Assembly (NCBI GenBank): GCA_020444065.1
Contig: JAHLLQ010000011.1
Location: 1 to 64,000 of the forward strand
DNA from: a bacterium
GTDB taxonomy: Bacteria > Sumerlaeota > Sumerlaeia > SLMS01 > JAHLLQ01
Direction of reading: 5' to 3'
Length of the DNA stretch: 64,000 nucleotides
Shown: positions 25,146 to 33,961 of the stretch, piece by piece
How the letters are laid out: each line of letters starts with the position of its first letter
Numbering within the stretch: the stretch's first letter is position 1
Notes under the pieces: generated by a model
What the model was told of the DNA's origin: nothing
Databases searched by the model: none
Seen by the model: the letters and a program-made list of their open reading frames with translations, nothing else
Made by a program: the position numbers and the translations under genes

Positions 25146-26320
25146 GCCTTCGGCGGAACGATTTTCTTCAGTTCTTCCAGCACGCGTCGGAAATCGTCCT
25201 CGGTGTGCGCAGCGGAGACTTGAATTCTCAGGCGGGCCGTCCCTTCCGGGACAACCGGGAAGCCGAATCCTGTGATGAAGATGCCTCGCTTCAGCAGTTC
25301 CTTGCTGGCACGAATTGCATCCTTGGTCTCGCCCAAGATGACGGGGATGATCGCCGTCGGGTTATCGCTGACATCGTAGCCTGCCTCGCGGAACAGATCG
25401 CGCGCGAATTTTGTCAGGTTTTGAAGGCGATCGACTCGTGCCTGATCGGTCTTCAGAACGCGAACCGCCCGGAGCGCACTCGATGCAACCGTCGGTGGCA
25501 ACGCATTCGAGAAGATCTGCGGCCGCGACATCTGCTCCAGCACTCCGATCACGGCGGCGCTGCTGGCGACAAAACCTCCGGCTGCTCCCCCGAGGGCTTT
25601 GCCCAATGTGCTGGTCAACGCATCGATCTCTTCCTCGACGCCAAAGTGCTCGCCCGTGCCGCGCCCGTGTTTTCCAAGAACTCCTGTCCCGTGGGAATCG
25701 TCGACAATCAGCGATGCGTCGTGCTTCCGGCAAAGATCGACAATGTCATCGAGCGGCGCGACGGTGCCCTCCATACTGAACACACCATCGGTCACAACAT
25801 AGCGATTCTCTTTGTCTGCGTGGGCTTTCAGCAATTCTTCCAGATGCTTCAAATCCGCGTGACGATAGATCTCGCGAGTCGTCTTCTTGGCCAGGCGGCA
25901 AGCATCGATCAGACTCGCATGATTCAACTCATCGCTGATCAGTACATCGTTCGGGCCGGAAATCGTAGGAATCAGTCCCTCGTTGGCGCACCAGCAGGAC
26001 ACGTAGCTCAACGCACGCTCCTGTCGCGCAAGGCCCGCCAATTCCTTCTCAAGTTCCTCGTGGATATCGAACGTACCGCAAATGAAGCGAACGGATGCGG
26101 TGCCTGCGCCATAGGTTTCGAGCCCCTCGATGCCGGCCTCGATCACTTCGGGATGATTCGCCAGGCCGAGGTAGTTGTTGCTCGACATCACCAGCAGATC
26201 GCCAATATCGCGCGCTTTGACGGAGCGATCCATCGGCCCCTGCAGGTAGTTGAAGGACTTCATCTTCCCTTCCGCCTCGATCGCATCCAGGCGGGCTTGG
26301 CAAGTCTCTCGGAGGCTCAT
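25142..26320 (-). CDS. kbl: 2-amino-3-ketobutyrate CoA ligase / glycine C-acetyltransferase
   Basis: 392 aa PLP enzyme. It cleaves 2-amino-3-oxobutyrate with CoA to glycine and acetyl-CoA. Family motifs: NNYLGLANHPEV, DDSHGTGVLG, PLP Lys in STLGKALGGAAGG, SNALPPTVA. Length matches E. coli Kbl. It starts 2 bp after the tdh stop, so the two form an operon for threonine breakdown. Assigned by motif and by context with tdh, which separates it from other alpha-oxoamine synthases such as BioF. Confidence 0.92.
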   Translation of the reverse strand: MSLRETCQARLDAIEAEGKMKSFNYLQGPMDRSVKARDIGDLLVMSSNNYLGLANHPEVIEAGIEGLETYGAGTASVRFICGTFDIHEELEKELAGLARQERALSYVSCWCANEGLIPTISGPNDVLISDELNHASLIDACRLAKKTTREIYRHADLKHLEELLKAHADKENRYVVTDGVFSMEGTVAPLDDIVDLCRKHDASLIVDDSHGTGVLGKHGRGTGEHFGVEEEIDALTSTLGKALGGAAGGFVASSAAVIGVLEQMSRPQIFSNALPPTVASSALRAVRVLKTDQARVDRLQNLTKFARDLFREAGYDVSDNPTAIIPVILGETKDAIRASKELLKRGIFITGFGFPVVPEGTARLRIQVSAAHTEDDFRRVLEELKKIVPPKA

Positions 26321-26322
26321 GA

Positions 26323-27360
26323 TTACTCCTTCCCGATGTTCAGGATGATCTTTCCGGCCTTTCCCTGAAGGATGAGATCGAATGCCTTCTGGAAGTCTTC
26401 CAACTCCAGTTCGTGCGTCAAAATCGGCTCGATCTCATGGCCGTGGTGAACAAGGAACTGCTGGCTCTGGTACCAGGTATCGAACATCCGACGGCCGTTG
26501 ACGCCAAAGATTCGCAGAGCCTTGAAAATCACGTCGTTGGACCAATCGATTTCAATTGGTTTCGAGGGGATACCCAGCAGCACCGCCGCGCCGGCGCCGC
26601 GCACCGAGCGCAGGCCCTCGCGAAATCCCTCCGGGTGACCGGACATCTCAAGAAGCACTTCCACACCGCTCGGGTCGACATCGCTGTGAACGACGTCGCT
26701 GATCTTGTGTTTCGTCGGATCGATCAGAAGGTCCGCGTGGCACTTCTCTGCCAGCTTGCGCCGATAAGGATTGGGCTCGGCCACGATGATCTGCGAAGCA
26801 CCGCGAGCTCTGGCGATCGGAATCGCAAAGAGACCGATCGCACCTGCCCCAACGATCAGAACCGATTTTCCGGCCACCGGTTCGGTCGTCACGGTGTGCA
26901 TGGCGTTGCCCAACGGATCGAAGATCGAGGCGTGGCTGTCGGGAATCCGCCGATCGACGGGCCAGATGTTTGATGCGGGCATATTGATGAAGTCGGCGAA
27001 ACAACCGTCACGATCGATTCCGATGATCTTCACATCGGTGCAGATGTGCCCCTGGCCGGTGCGGCAATACTGGCACTGTCCGCAGGTGATGTGGCCTTCG
27101 GCACTGACGCGATCGCCGATATGAATGCCCTCGACTCCTTCGCCGATTTTTTCCACAATCCCCACAAATTCATGACCGGTTGTCAGGGGCGGTTTCAGGC
27201 GTCCGGCCGCCCATTCGTCCCAGTTCCAGATATGCACGTCGGTGCCACAAATACCTGCCTTGAGGACTCGAATCAGGACCTCCCCATAGTCGACTTTCGG
27301 CTTGGGAGCCTTCCTCAAAACCAGCCCTTCTTTGCGTTCCATTTTCCGTAAAGCGCGCAT
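26323..27360 (-). CDS. tdh: L-threonine 3-dehydrogenase (zinc MDR type)
   Basis: 345 aa. Oxidises threonine to 2-amino-3-ketobutyrate with NAD. Catalytic zinc ligand C38 in GICGTDVHIWNWDEW, structural-zinc CGQCQYCRTGQGHIC, Rossmann VGAGAIGLFAI, and GIPSKPIEIDW near the C terminus match E. coli Tdh along its length. ATG at 27360 fits the E. coli N terminus (MKALSK-like MRALRK). Divergent from the XRE-cupin gene, 105 bp apart; kbl follows directly. Confidence 0.92.
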   Translation of the reverse strand: MRALRKMERKEGLVLRKAPKPKVDYGEVLIRVLKAGICGTDVHIWNWDEWAAGRLKPPLTTGHEFVGIVEKIGEGVEGIHIGDRVSAEGHITCGQCQYCRTGQGHICTDVKIIGIDRDGCFADFINMPASNIWPVDRRIPDSHASIFDPLGNAMHTVTTEPVAGKSVLIVGAGAIGLFAIPIARARGASQIIVAEPNPYRRKLAEKCHADLLIDPTKHKISDVVHSDVDPSGVEVLLEMSGHPEGFREGLRSVRGAGAAVLLGIPSKPIEIDWSNDVIFKALRIFGVNGRRMFDTWYQSQQFLVHHGHEIEPILTHELELEDFQKAFDLILQGKAGKIILNIGKE

Positions 27361-27416
27361 TAGGGTTGCCTTCACGAGGGGGTTGAGTGGGAAATGGCCA
27401 CAAGGTGTTTGATATG

Positions 27417-27437
27417 TTGAACGCTTGAGGGCGTCAA
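27417..27437. promoter_or_regulatory. Inverted repeat between tdh and the XRE-cupin gene
   Basis: TTGA(A)CGC at 27417-27424 is mirrored by GCGTCAA at 27431-27437 with a 6-bp spacer and one unpaired A. It lies in the 105-bp divergent intergenic region, nearer the regulator gene. Candidate operator for the XRE-cupin protein, controlling both directions; inference from position only. Confidence 0.3.
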
Positions 27438-27465
27438 TGCTGACTAGAAGCAAAAAGAGGGGAAT

Positions 27466-28065
27466 ATGACCGCAAGCGGCAAACCTCCGGCAGTCGGCCA
27501 GATCCTGGCCGACAAACGCCATCAGCGCGGCCTCTCGCTGCAGAGTCTCGCCAAGCTGTCCGGCGTATCGAAGAGCATGATTTCGCAGATTGAAAACGGC
27601 CAGGTGAACCCCACATTGGCCGTTGTCTGGAAGCTCGCATCCGGCCTTGGCCTGAAGCTCCAGGATCTGCTCGAGGGCGAGATGGAATCTCGGGATTCCA
27701 TGTTCACCTTGCTCGGTGAGGCGAATTGCCCCACGCTCACCTCGAAGGAACACGGCCATAAGGTCCAGATTCTCTCGACCGTCGATTGGGTTGAGAAGGC
27801 CGAGCTGTACAAGATCGAGTTCGAGCCGAAGGGCGTCATGGACTCCGATCCTCACAGCAAGGGCACGATCGAGACACTGACCGTGATCCGGGGAGAAGTG
27901 GCGGTGAAGTTGGGCGATCGCACCAATATTGTGAAAGCCCTCGAAACAGCGCGCTATCACGCTGACGTGCCCCATGGAATTCACGCGCACGGCAACAAGG
28001 GCGCACTGTTTATGCTGGCTGTCAACTTTCAGCCCCCGAGTAAGAAGTCCTCCAACTGGGAGTGA
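27466..28065 (+). CDS. XRE-family regulator with C-terminal cupin
   Basis: 199 aa. N-terminal helix-turn-helix (LQSLAKLSGVSKSMISQIENGQVNPTL, about 25-55) and a cupin sensor domain (about 100-190) with PHSKGTIETLTVIRGEVAVKLG and a His pair (VPHGIHAH). Such proteins usually bind DNA as dimers and respond to a small ligand. Divergent from tdh-kbl, so threonine or glycine metabolism is the likely target (inference). The stop overlaps the next gene's leader. Confidence 0.85.
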   Translation: MTASGKPPAVGQILADKRHQRGLSLQSLAKLSGVSKSMISQIENGQVNPTLAVVWKLASGLGLKLQDLLEGEMESRDSMFTLLGEANCPTLTSKEHGHKVQILSTVDWVEKAELYKIEFEPKGVMDSDPHSKGTIETLTVIRGEVAVKLGDRTNIVKALETARYHADVPHGIHAHGNKGALFMLAVNFQPPSKKSSNWE

Positions 28066-28070
28066 TCCGG

Positions 28071-28526
28071 ATGGCGCAATTGCGGACAAAAGAAGGGCAA
28101 GTCATCGATCTCGGCACCTTGCCCGAAGACGAGAATGATCTCGTTGAAGCCGTGCTGGAGGTCGACGTCGTCCTGGACGATCTGGCCGAGGACGAGGCGC
28201 AAATCGCCGAGGAGACTTTCGTCGAAGATCTTCAGTCTTACATGAGCGATGTCTTCTCGCTGCGGAAGCCGCCGGAAGTCACGTTCGCCGACAAGGGAAT
28301 GATCGGCGATACAGCCTATTGGGTATTTGAATCTACACCAGTCGAAGAGCTCCCCCTCTATTTGTTCGTCATACGCAACCGAATGATCTCCGAAATCGTC
28401 TGCGGCGAACGTTCGGCCTTCTACGTCGATCAGGATTCCGGAACCATGTACGACCGCCTTCTGACACCCGCCCAAGCAGCCCTGCTGGAGTTCGTTTCCA
28501 CGGATTCTCACACAGTCCTCGAATGA
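28071..28526 (+). CDS. Unknown 151-aa acidic protein
   Basis: Starts 5 bp after the regulator gene (ATG at 28071, GGGAG upstream), so co-transcribed with it. N-terminal acidic helix-rich part (EDENDLVEAVLEVDVVLDDLAEDEAQIAEE), C-terminal alpha/beta part (YWVFESTPVEELPLYLFVIRNRMISEIVC). No family recognised. Confidence 0.6.
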   Translation: MAQLRTKEGQVIDLGTLPEDENDLVEAVLEVDVVLDDLAEDEAQIAEETFVEDLQSYMSDVFSLRKPPEVTFADKGMIGDTAYWVFESTPVEELPLYLFVIRNRMISEIVCGERSAFYVDQDSGTMYDRLLTPAQAALLEFVSTDSHTVLE

Positions 28527-28661
28527 GGATTGCCTCCCCGCCGCAGGCCCGGTGAAACTTACTGCTTGTAGCACCCCTTGGCAGCGTCGCATCTATTCGG
28601 GCGCTGGAGTGGAGCCGTGTATTGTTTCGGCTCCCGAATCTACTGGAATGATGTCTGGCTG

Positions 28662-31118
28662 ATGCTCGATTTTCAAGTGGGCGACGTTGTCGCGGGCAGG
28701 TACGAAATCAAGCAGGTCCTGGGCGCCGGCGGAATGGGCAAAGTCTACCGCGCCCGCCAGGTCGACCTTGGCCGCGATGTTGCGCTCAAAGTCCCGAGCC
28801 AGGCCGTGCTCGAATCGCCGGAGATTCTCGCGCGATTCTCGCGCGAGGCAAAGACCGTCGCCAAACTCCTCCACGAAAACATCGTTCAGGTCTACGAATA
28901 CTATCACAAGGACGACGCCGTCTTTATTGCGATGGAGTTCGTCGAAGGCCAGGATCTCAAAGAATTCTGTATCTATCCACCGACGGATCTGACTGTCGGC
29001 GATCTCTCGATGATCTTCGCGCTTTCCTGCGAAGGCCTCGCCCATGCGCACGAGCACGGCATCGTGCATCGCGATGTGAAGCCACACAACATCATGGTCG
29101 CGCGCCTGCCAAAGGGCAAGTGGCGCGTGAAGGTGATGGACTTCGGTATCGCGCACATTGATCCCGCCGGCCAGTACACCGGCATGGGCGATCAACTGAC
29201 CCAGACCGGTCAAGCGCTCGGCACCCCAAGTTACATGTCGCCGGAACAGATTCGAGGGACTGGCGTTTCCGCCCTCAGCGACATCTACTCGTTCGGTTGC
29301 GTGATGTATTATGTCTTCACGCGCCAGACCGTATTCACAGGCTCCGGCCTGACGGTTGCGGTTTCGCACTTGAATGAATCGCCGCCTTCGATTCGTTCGC
29401 ACAATCCGGCACTGACGGAAGAGTTCGATGCTCTGATCGCCAGTTGCTTGGAGAAGGACCCAAACAACCGTCCGAAGGATGCTTCAGAGCTGGCGGGACT
29501 GATCACAGATGCGCTCGAATCGATTGTCGACGTCCCGATGTCGGAGGTCTGGCGCCAATCTGGCCAGGCGCCGGAATCCACGATGCCAATTCCGTCGATT
29601 CGCGCAGACGACTCAGAAGACCCGACGGCGCCTCGTGATGGATTGATCGAAGTTCAGACGCAGGCAACGATCGCGCAGACAACGCCGACAGGCGAGTCGT
29701 ACGATGCGACAGCTCCGATGAAGCGCATCGACGAATCGCGCTCCTCGCAGCCGGCCACGAAGCCGATTCCGGCACCTGCTCCGACACCCTCGTCTGCTGG
29801 CGGCGGAAGGGCAGCGTCTCCTCCCCCGGCGACGCCAGCAACGCCTGCGATGGCGGGACCTGCGAAGAAGAAATTCAAGCTCGGGATTCCCGTCGTTTTG
29901 TCCATCATTGGAGCTTTGGCGCTGATCATCGGATTCTATGCAGTGGCAGTGCTGACGGGCGGCGATGATGAAGAAGGACCCGACGGAAACGGTCAAGTCG
30001 CCATGGTCGAACCGACTCCAACCGCGACGCCGACTCCTGCGCCGCAGGCAACGCCCCAACCCACTGCCACTCCGACGCCAGAGGCCACGACACCGCCGGT
30101 TGCAGCGACAGAGATCCCATCGACTCCGAAACCATCTCCGACTCAGAGGGTTGGCACTCCCCTGCCACCGACTCCGGAACCAAGCCCGACACCTCATCTC
30201 GGCCGTCGCCGCCTCGCACAGTTGGCCGATCAGGCCGCTGAGACGACAGACCTGCAGGAGCTCGCTCGAAGCTGGTCAGAGATCATGAACTTGAAGGCTT
30301 ATGAAGATCCTGCCTTCCAGGAAGCGATCATTCAGACGGCTGATGGTATCGCCCGCAAGATCGCCATGTCGCCGGAGATGGTGAAGATCGCCAGCGGCTC
30401 CTTCACAATGGGAGCCGATGATGGCGAGTTCGGTGAAGGGCCCGCGCACAATGTCCGCCTTACTGCGTATGATATTGGGAAATATGAAGTTAGCGCCATC
30501 GAGTTCTCAGCTTTCTTGAACAGCCGCCCGTCGGTGGATGAGGCGCGTGACCTATTCACCCCCACCGACCAGACAAACGTGATCTTCGACGAGAAGATCC
30601 AGCGATTCGTCCCGCGCGAAGGCCGCGAATTGCACCCCGCGAATGGGGTGGATTGGTTCGCGGCCGAAGCCTATTGCAACTGGCTGTCGAGTGAATCGGG
30701 CCGCCACTATCATCTCCCGACGGAAGCACAGTGGGAGCGCGCAGCGCGCGGCACGTTTGAGAGCACGTACCCGTGGGGCAACACGCCGCCGACACAGAGC
30801 AGCGCGAACTTCGCCAGCAACGAGACGCTGCCCGTGACATTCCTCCGTGACGGGGCAAGTGCCGCCCGGTGCCTCAATATGGCGGGCAACGTTGCCGAAT
30901 GGTGTTCCGACTGGTTCTCCGAAGACACGTACCAGTCGCCCGATCGCATCGATCCGACGGGGCCGGAATTGGGGCAGTCATCGCGCGATCGTCGTGTCTT
31001 GCGTGGTGGCAGTTACTTCTCGGTGACTCCGAAGGAGATTCGGACAACTTATCGAGAGCGCAGCGAACCGGACGAAGAGGAGCCGTATGTCGGCTTCCGC
31101 TTGGCCCGGACGGACTGA
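28662..31118 (+). CDS. Transmembrane Ser/Thr protein kinase with extracytoplasmic SUMF1 domain
   Basis: 818 aa. Kinase at about 12-270 with glycine loop LGAGGMGKV, K in VALKV, HRD (IVHRDVKPHN), DFG (VMDFGIA) and YMSPEQ. A juxtamembrane Ala/Pro stretch, transmembrane helix near 405-428, Pro/Thr linker (about 445-511), then a formylglycine-generating-enzyme-like SUMF1 domain (572-817: MVKIASGSFTMG, YPWGN, MAGNVAEWC, VLRGGSYF, VGFRLAR). It should phosphorylate cytoplasmic proteins in response to something sensed outside. SUMF1 in kinases is usually a binding module; copper-ligand cysteines of true FGE were not checked. Lipoprotein and FecR-like genes follow on the same strand. Confidence 0.9.
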   Translation: MLDFQVGDVVAGRYEIKQVLGAGGMGKVYRARQVDLGRDVALKVPSQAVLESPEILARFSREAKTVAKLLHENIVQVYEYYHKDDAVFIAMEFVEGQDLKEFCIYPPTDLTVGDLSMIFALSCEGLAHAHEHGIVHRDVKPHNIMVARLPKGKWRVKVMDFGIAHIDPAGQYTGMGDQLTQTGQALGTPSYMSPEQIRGTGVSALSDIYSFGCVMYYVFTRQTVFTGSGLTVAVSHLNESPPSIRSHNPALTEEFDALIASCLEKDPNNRPKDASELAGLITDALESIVDVPMSEVWRQSGQAPESTMPIPSIRADDSEDPTAPRDGLIEVQTQATIAQTTPTGESYDATAPMKRIDESRSSQPATKPIPAPAPTPSSAGGGRAASPPPATPATPAMAGPAKKKFKLGIPVVLSIIGALALIIGFYAVAVLTGGDDEEGPDGNGQVAMVEPTPTATPTPAPQATPQPTATPTPEATTPPVAATEIPSTPKPSPTQRVGTPLPPTPEPSPTPHLGRRRLAQLADQAAETTDLQELARSWSEIMNLKAYEDPAFQEAIIQTADGIARKIAMSPEMVKIASGSFTMGADDGEFGEGPAHNVRLTAYDIGKYEVSAIEFSAFLNSRPSVDEARDLFTPTDQTNVIFDEKIQRFVPREGRELHPANGVDWFAAEAYCNWLSSESGRHYHLPTEAQWERAARGTFESTYPWGNTPPTQSSANFASNETLPVTFLRDGASAARCLNMAGNVAEWCSDWFSEDTYQSPDRIDPTGPELGQSSRDRRVLRGGSYFSVTPKEIRTTYRERSEPDEEEPYVGFRLARTD

Positions 31119-31204
31119 TCGGTCCAGAATTCTTGCTTGCAGACTCTCATCAACTGGTCCGGCTTTGGCCCGGACTGTATTTTATTCCACTGAGGTTGGC
31201 GGAT

Positions 31205-32944
31205 ATGCGCCGTATTATCCCAGTTGCATTCGTTCTGTTGGGGCTGCTGGTAAATATCACCGGCTGCGGAAGCTCGAACAAGTACCGCGTCATGGAAACG
31301 CGTTCCGAGTACCCCGAAATCCCGATGAAGGTCGTGGTGACGCCGCTTGAGGATGCCCGGCCTTTTGATCGCGACCCGGCAATCCTCTATTGGATTCCCC
31401 TGCTCCCCTGGGCCACGTACAAGTTCTCTCGCCACGATGAAGTCTACCCCGGCTCCGTCGAGGCCTTCAATCAACTGTTTTCCCGCGACCTGGCGCAGCG
31501 ACTGAAGGAAGCGGAAGTGTTCTCGCAAGTCGAGTACACCCCGATCGAAGAACTTCCTCCCCTCGGCTCCTACGACTTGCTCATCACGGGAACACTCGAG
31601 GAAACGACCAGTCGAGGCGGTGTCTCGTATTATGGCCTTTCAATCTTTGGCGACCTCGTCTGGTTCCTGGGCCTGCCGAAGTTCACGCGCATCTGGGATC
31701 TGAAGGCTGACATCCAGGTGTTCGACGGCTACACCGGCGATCCCATCACAGATCCAATTCTCGTGCAGGAAACAACCAGTCGGCGTTTCTTCACGCGGTA
31801 TGCGAAAGAAGGCTCCACTAAAGACTTGATGGAGAAGATCACACCAATCTGGGATCAGTTCATCGTCGAATTGCGGGCGGAAGTCCCCCCCGCGGGAGAC
31901 AATTACTGGGCGCAGCTCCGCAAGGATGGCGAAGCTCACGTCGCGAAACTGGCTCGCGAAGCGGAACTCGCCCGCAAGGGCAGCCCGCCGACGTTCTCGT
32001 TCCTCTACCCCGCTGCCGGCGACATCGTTCGTGAACCGACAACGACGATTCGCTGGAGCGCTACCGCCCCCGGCGGTACGAAGAGCATCGCCCTCGTCGT
32101 CAACAACCAGGCGATCGATCTCGGAATCAATCCACTCGATCTGCTGCAAGAGGACAAGTCGCCGCGGAACTTCTCTGCACGCGATCTTGCCATTCCGCTC
32201 CATCTTGGGAAGAACACGCTCGAGGCGATGGTCGTCGACCATCGTGGAAATGAGACGCGTGCGAACTTCGAGATTCAGCGCATGCCCAAGCAGCTTTCGC
32301 CGACCGATCGGTTCGCTCTCCTGATTGGCGTGGGGTCGTCTGAGGCCACACGGACCGTCAACGAGTTGGCCTCGGTATTCGCCGATCCCTTGATCGGGCA
32401 ATTCGATTCGGAAGATGTCCAAGTCGTTGCGGAGAACTCACTCGACTCGGCAGCCCTGGGCAGTGCGATCAACAGCTTCGGAAAGAAGCCACTCGCCAAT
32501 CAGTTGGCCTTCGTTTACGTGGCTGCCTCCGGCAACGCCGACGGCCTGACAATCGGAAGCGGTGGCAATACCATGTCGATCGACGACCTGATGAGTACCA
32601 TCGAGCGCGCCATGGCGACCGAAGAGATCGTCGTCATACTGGACATCGACTGGTCCGGCCCGAAGCGCGAGTACATCGACGACCTTTCGAACCTGCCGAA
32701 GCGCTGGGCAGTGATCGCCTCCGCTGAAGAAACCGTGCCGGCGACCAAGAGCTCCGGTGGATTCCTCTTCGGAATGGCCATGGCCAGTGTCATGAAAGAT
32801 GGCCTGCCTGGCCGCGAAACGCTGACCCTGGAGAACGTCATGGACGCCGTGATGGATGAAGTGGAATCCCTGTCCGATGGCGAGATGGTGCCGGTCATGG
32901 AAGGCCGTTATCGCCCGGGAATCACAATGGTGGAACGGGAGTAA
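31205..32944 (+). CDS. Lipoprotein with degenerate caspase-like (C14) domain
   Basis: 579 aa. Lipobox ITGC with Cys21 after a short hydrophobic signal. Residues 30-230 form an alpha/beta region like the outer-membrane-lipoprotein N-domains; 250-360 is Ig-like (PTFSFLYPAAGDIV, TTIRWSATAPGG); 368-579 follows the caspase-hemoglobinase fold (DRFALLIGVG, then FVYVAASGNADG and VVILDIDWSGP). The catalytic His motif (normally YYSGHG) reads AASGN and the catalytic Cys motif (LDACHSG) reads LDIDWSG, so both catalytic residues appear lost. It may be a binding or scaffold protein. Start 31205 is set by the signal; longer upstream reading has none. Co-directional with the kinase. Confidence 0.75.
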   Translation: MRRIIPVAFVLLGLLVNITGCGSSNKYRVMETRSEYPEIPMKVVVTPLEDARPFDRDPAILYWIPLLPWATYKFSRHDEVYPGSVEAFNQLFSRDLAQRLKEAEVFSQVEYTPIEELPPLGSYDLLITGTLEETTSRGGVSYYGLSIFGDLVWFLGLPKFTRIWDLKADIQVFDGYTGDPITDPILVQETTSRRFFTRYAKEGSTKDLMEKITPIWDQFIVELRAEVPPAGDNYWAQLRKDGEAHVAKLAREAELARKGSPPTFSFLYPAAGDIVREPTTTIRWSATAPGGTKSIALVVNNQAIDLGINPLDLLQEDKSPRNFSARDLAIPLHLGKNTLEAMVVDHRGNETRANFEIQRMPKQLSPTDRFALLIGVGSSEATRTVNELASVFADPLIGQFDSEDVQVVAENSLDSAALGSAINSFGKKPLANQLAFVYVAASGNADGLTIGSGGNTMSIDDLMSTIERAMATEEIVVILDIDWSGPKREYIDDLSNLPKRWAVIASAEETVPATKSSGGFLFGMAMASVMKDGLPGRETLTLENVMDAVMDEVESLSDGEMVPVMEGRYRPGITMVERE

Positions 32945-33041
32945 ATGCCAAGGACACAGAATCGCCTTGGCACACATCGGCAATCATGCGAAGAGTGATA
33001 TGATTCCGAGAGCGACAATAATTCCTCGCGAGGACTAACTG

Positions 33042-33878
33042 ATGAAACGTGGGAAGCTCTACCTGCTGATCGCCCTATTCTCTGCTCTCCTGATGTCCGC
33101 CGGCGCATCCCCGTTCGGGACCGTCCAGTCGGAGGGCCCCTTCGAGATTCATCGTGGCCAGGATTCGGTGATCGAGCGCAGCAACACGACCCTAGTCGTG
33201 CAGACCGGCGATTCCATTGTATCGCGTGCCGAGATCCTTTCCCTGCGCACCACCGCTGGTGCCGCTCTGGCCATGGGACGCGATGCTCAAGTCGACTTGG
33301 TCGATTCGCAGACAATCCGCCTGACCAATGGGCAGGCAGCATTGTCCGCCACGGCGGCCTCCGGCATTGGGCTCGAAGTTGAGGACCTGGAGATTCGCCC
33401 CCTGCCAACCTCTGACGCCGAAGATCAGGCCCAGCCCGGTTTCTTCGCAGTCAGTCACACGACCGAAGGCCGAATCGTCGTCTACGCGGTGCAGCGCAGC
33501 TTCGAAATCCGCCCAGCCAATGGCGGCGATCCGGTCGCTATGATGACTGCCGGCGATACGCTCCGGCTGACGCGCGACGGCGAAATCTGGAAGACCTCGG
33601 CCGACAAGATTGGCCAGGCGACGGGCGATGGCTCCCAACTCTCCGATGACCAGAAGATCACGAACGATGACGATGACGACAAAGTCCTCTTCGGATTCCT
33701 GCGCCTGACGCCTGCAGTAATCGGCGGCGCAGCGGTGGCCGGTGGCGCCGCTGTTGTTGTTGGCGGCACGGTCTATTACAACGACCAGCAGGATGATGGA
33801 GACACGGGCGGCGGCGATGATGAGACCAGCCCTGTCGATCCGCATGAAGGCGACGGCGATTGGAACTGGGAAGAGTGA
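33042..33878 (+). CDS. FecR-like secreted protein with C-terminal hydrophobic helix
   Basis: 278 aa. Signal peptide at 1-22 (LLIALFSALLMSAGA), a FecR-type beta domain (GTVQSEGPFEIHRGQD, VQTGDSIVSRAEILSLRT, TIRLTNGQAAL), a Gly/Ala/Val-rich hydrophobic segment near 225-250 (IGGAAVAGGAAVVVGGTVYY), then an acidic tail. It is probably bound to a membrane by the C-terminal helix. Gap to the lipoprotein gene is 97 bp. FecR-like domains often sit beside caspase-like and kinase genes in envelope-stress loci, but no sigma factor is adjacent here. Confidence 0.65.
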   Translation: MKRGKLYLLIALFSALLMSAGASPFGTVQSEGPFEIHRGQDSVIERSNTTLVVQTGDSIVSRAEILSLRTTAGAALAMGRDAQVDLVDSQTIRLTNGQAALSATAASGIGLEVEDLEIRPLPTSDAEDQAQPGFFAVSHTTEGRIVVYAVQRSFEIRPANGGDPVAMMTAGDTLRLTRDGEIWKTSADKIGQATGDGSQLSDDQKITNDDDDDKVLFGFLRLTPAVIGGAAVAGGAAVVVGGTVYYNDQQDDGDTGGGDDETSPVDPHEGDGDWNWEE

Positions 33879-33908
33879 TCGAGTCCTTTTTCTAGTTTGA
33901 CTGATTGG

Positions 33909-33944
33909 GCCGCCGGACCGGAATGTCTGGCGGCTCTTCCTTTT
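33909..33944 (+). terminator. Rho-independent terminator after the FecR-like gene
   Basis: GCCGCCGGAC (33909-33918) pairs with GTCTGGCGGC (33925-33934), 10 bp with one G-T, loop CGGAAT, followed by TCTTCCTTTT. It separates the kinase-lipoprotein-FecR run from the flippase gene and argues against using the flippase start at 33923, which lies inside it. Confidence 0.75.
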
Positions 33945-33961
33945 CTGTCTCTGGCTTGCCG

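Noticed and set aside
27361-28089. Long N-terminal extension of tdh on the minus strand
   Set aside because: The family start is at 27360. The extra 240 residues lie antisense to the XRE-cupin gene, which has clear domains.
30869-31204. N-terminal extension of the lipoprotein gene
   Set aside because: It overlaps the kinase's coding end, has no signal, and the lipobox after 31205 fixes the start.
33923-33961. Earlier start for the flippase at 33923
   Set aside because: It lies inside a clear terminator hairpin of the preceding gene and lacks a binding site.
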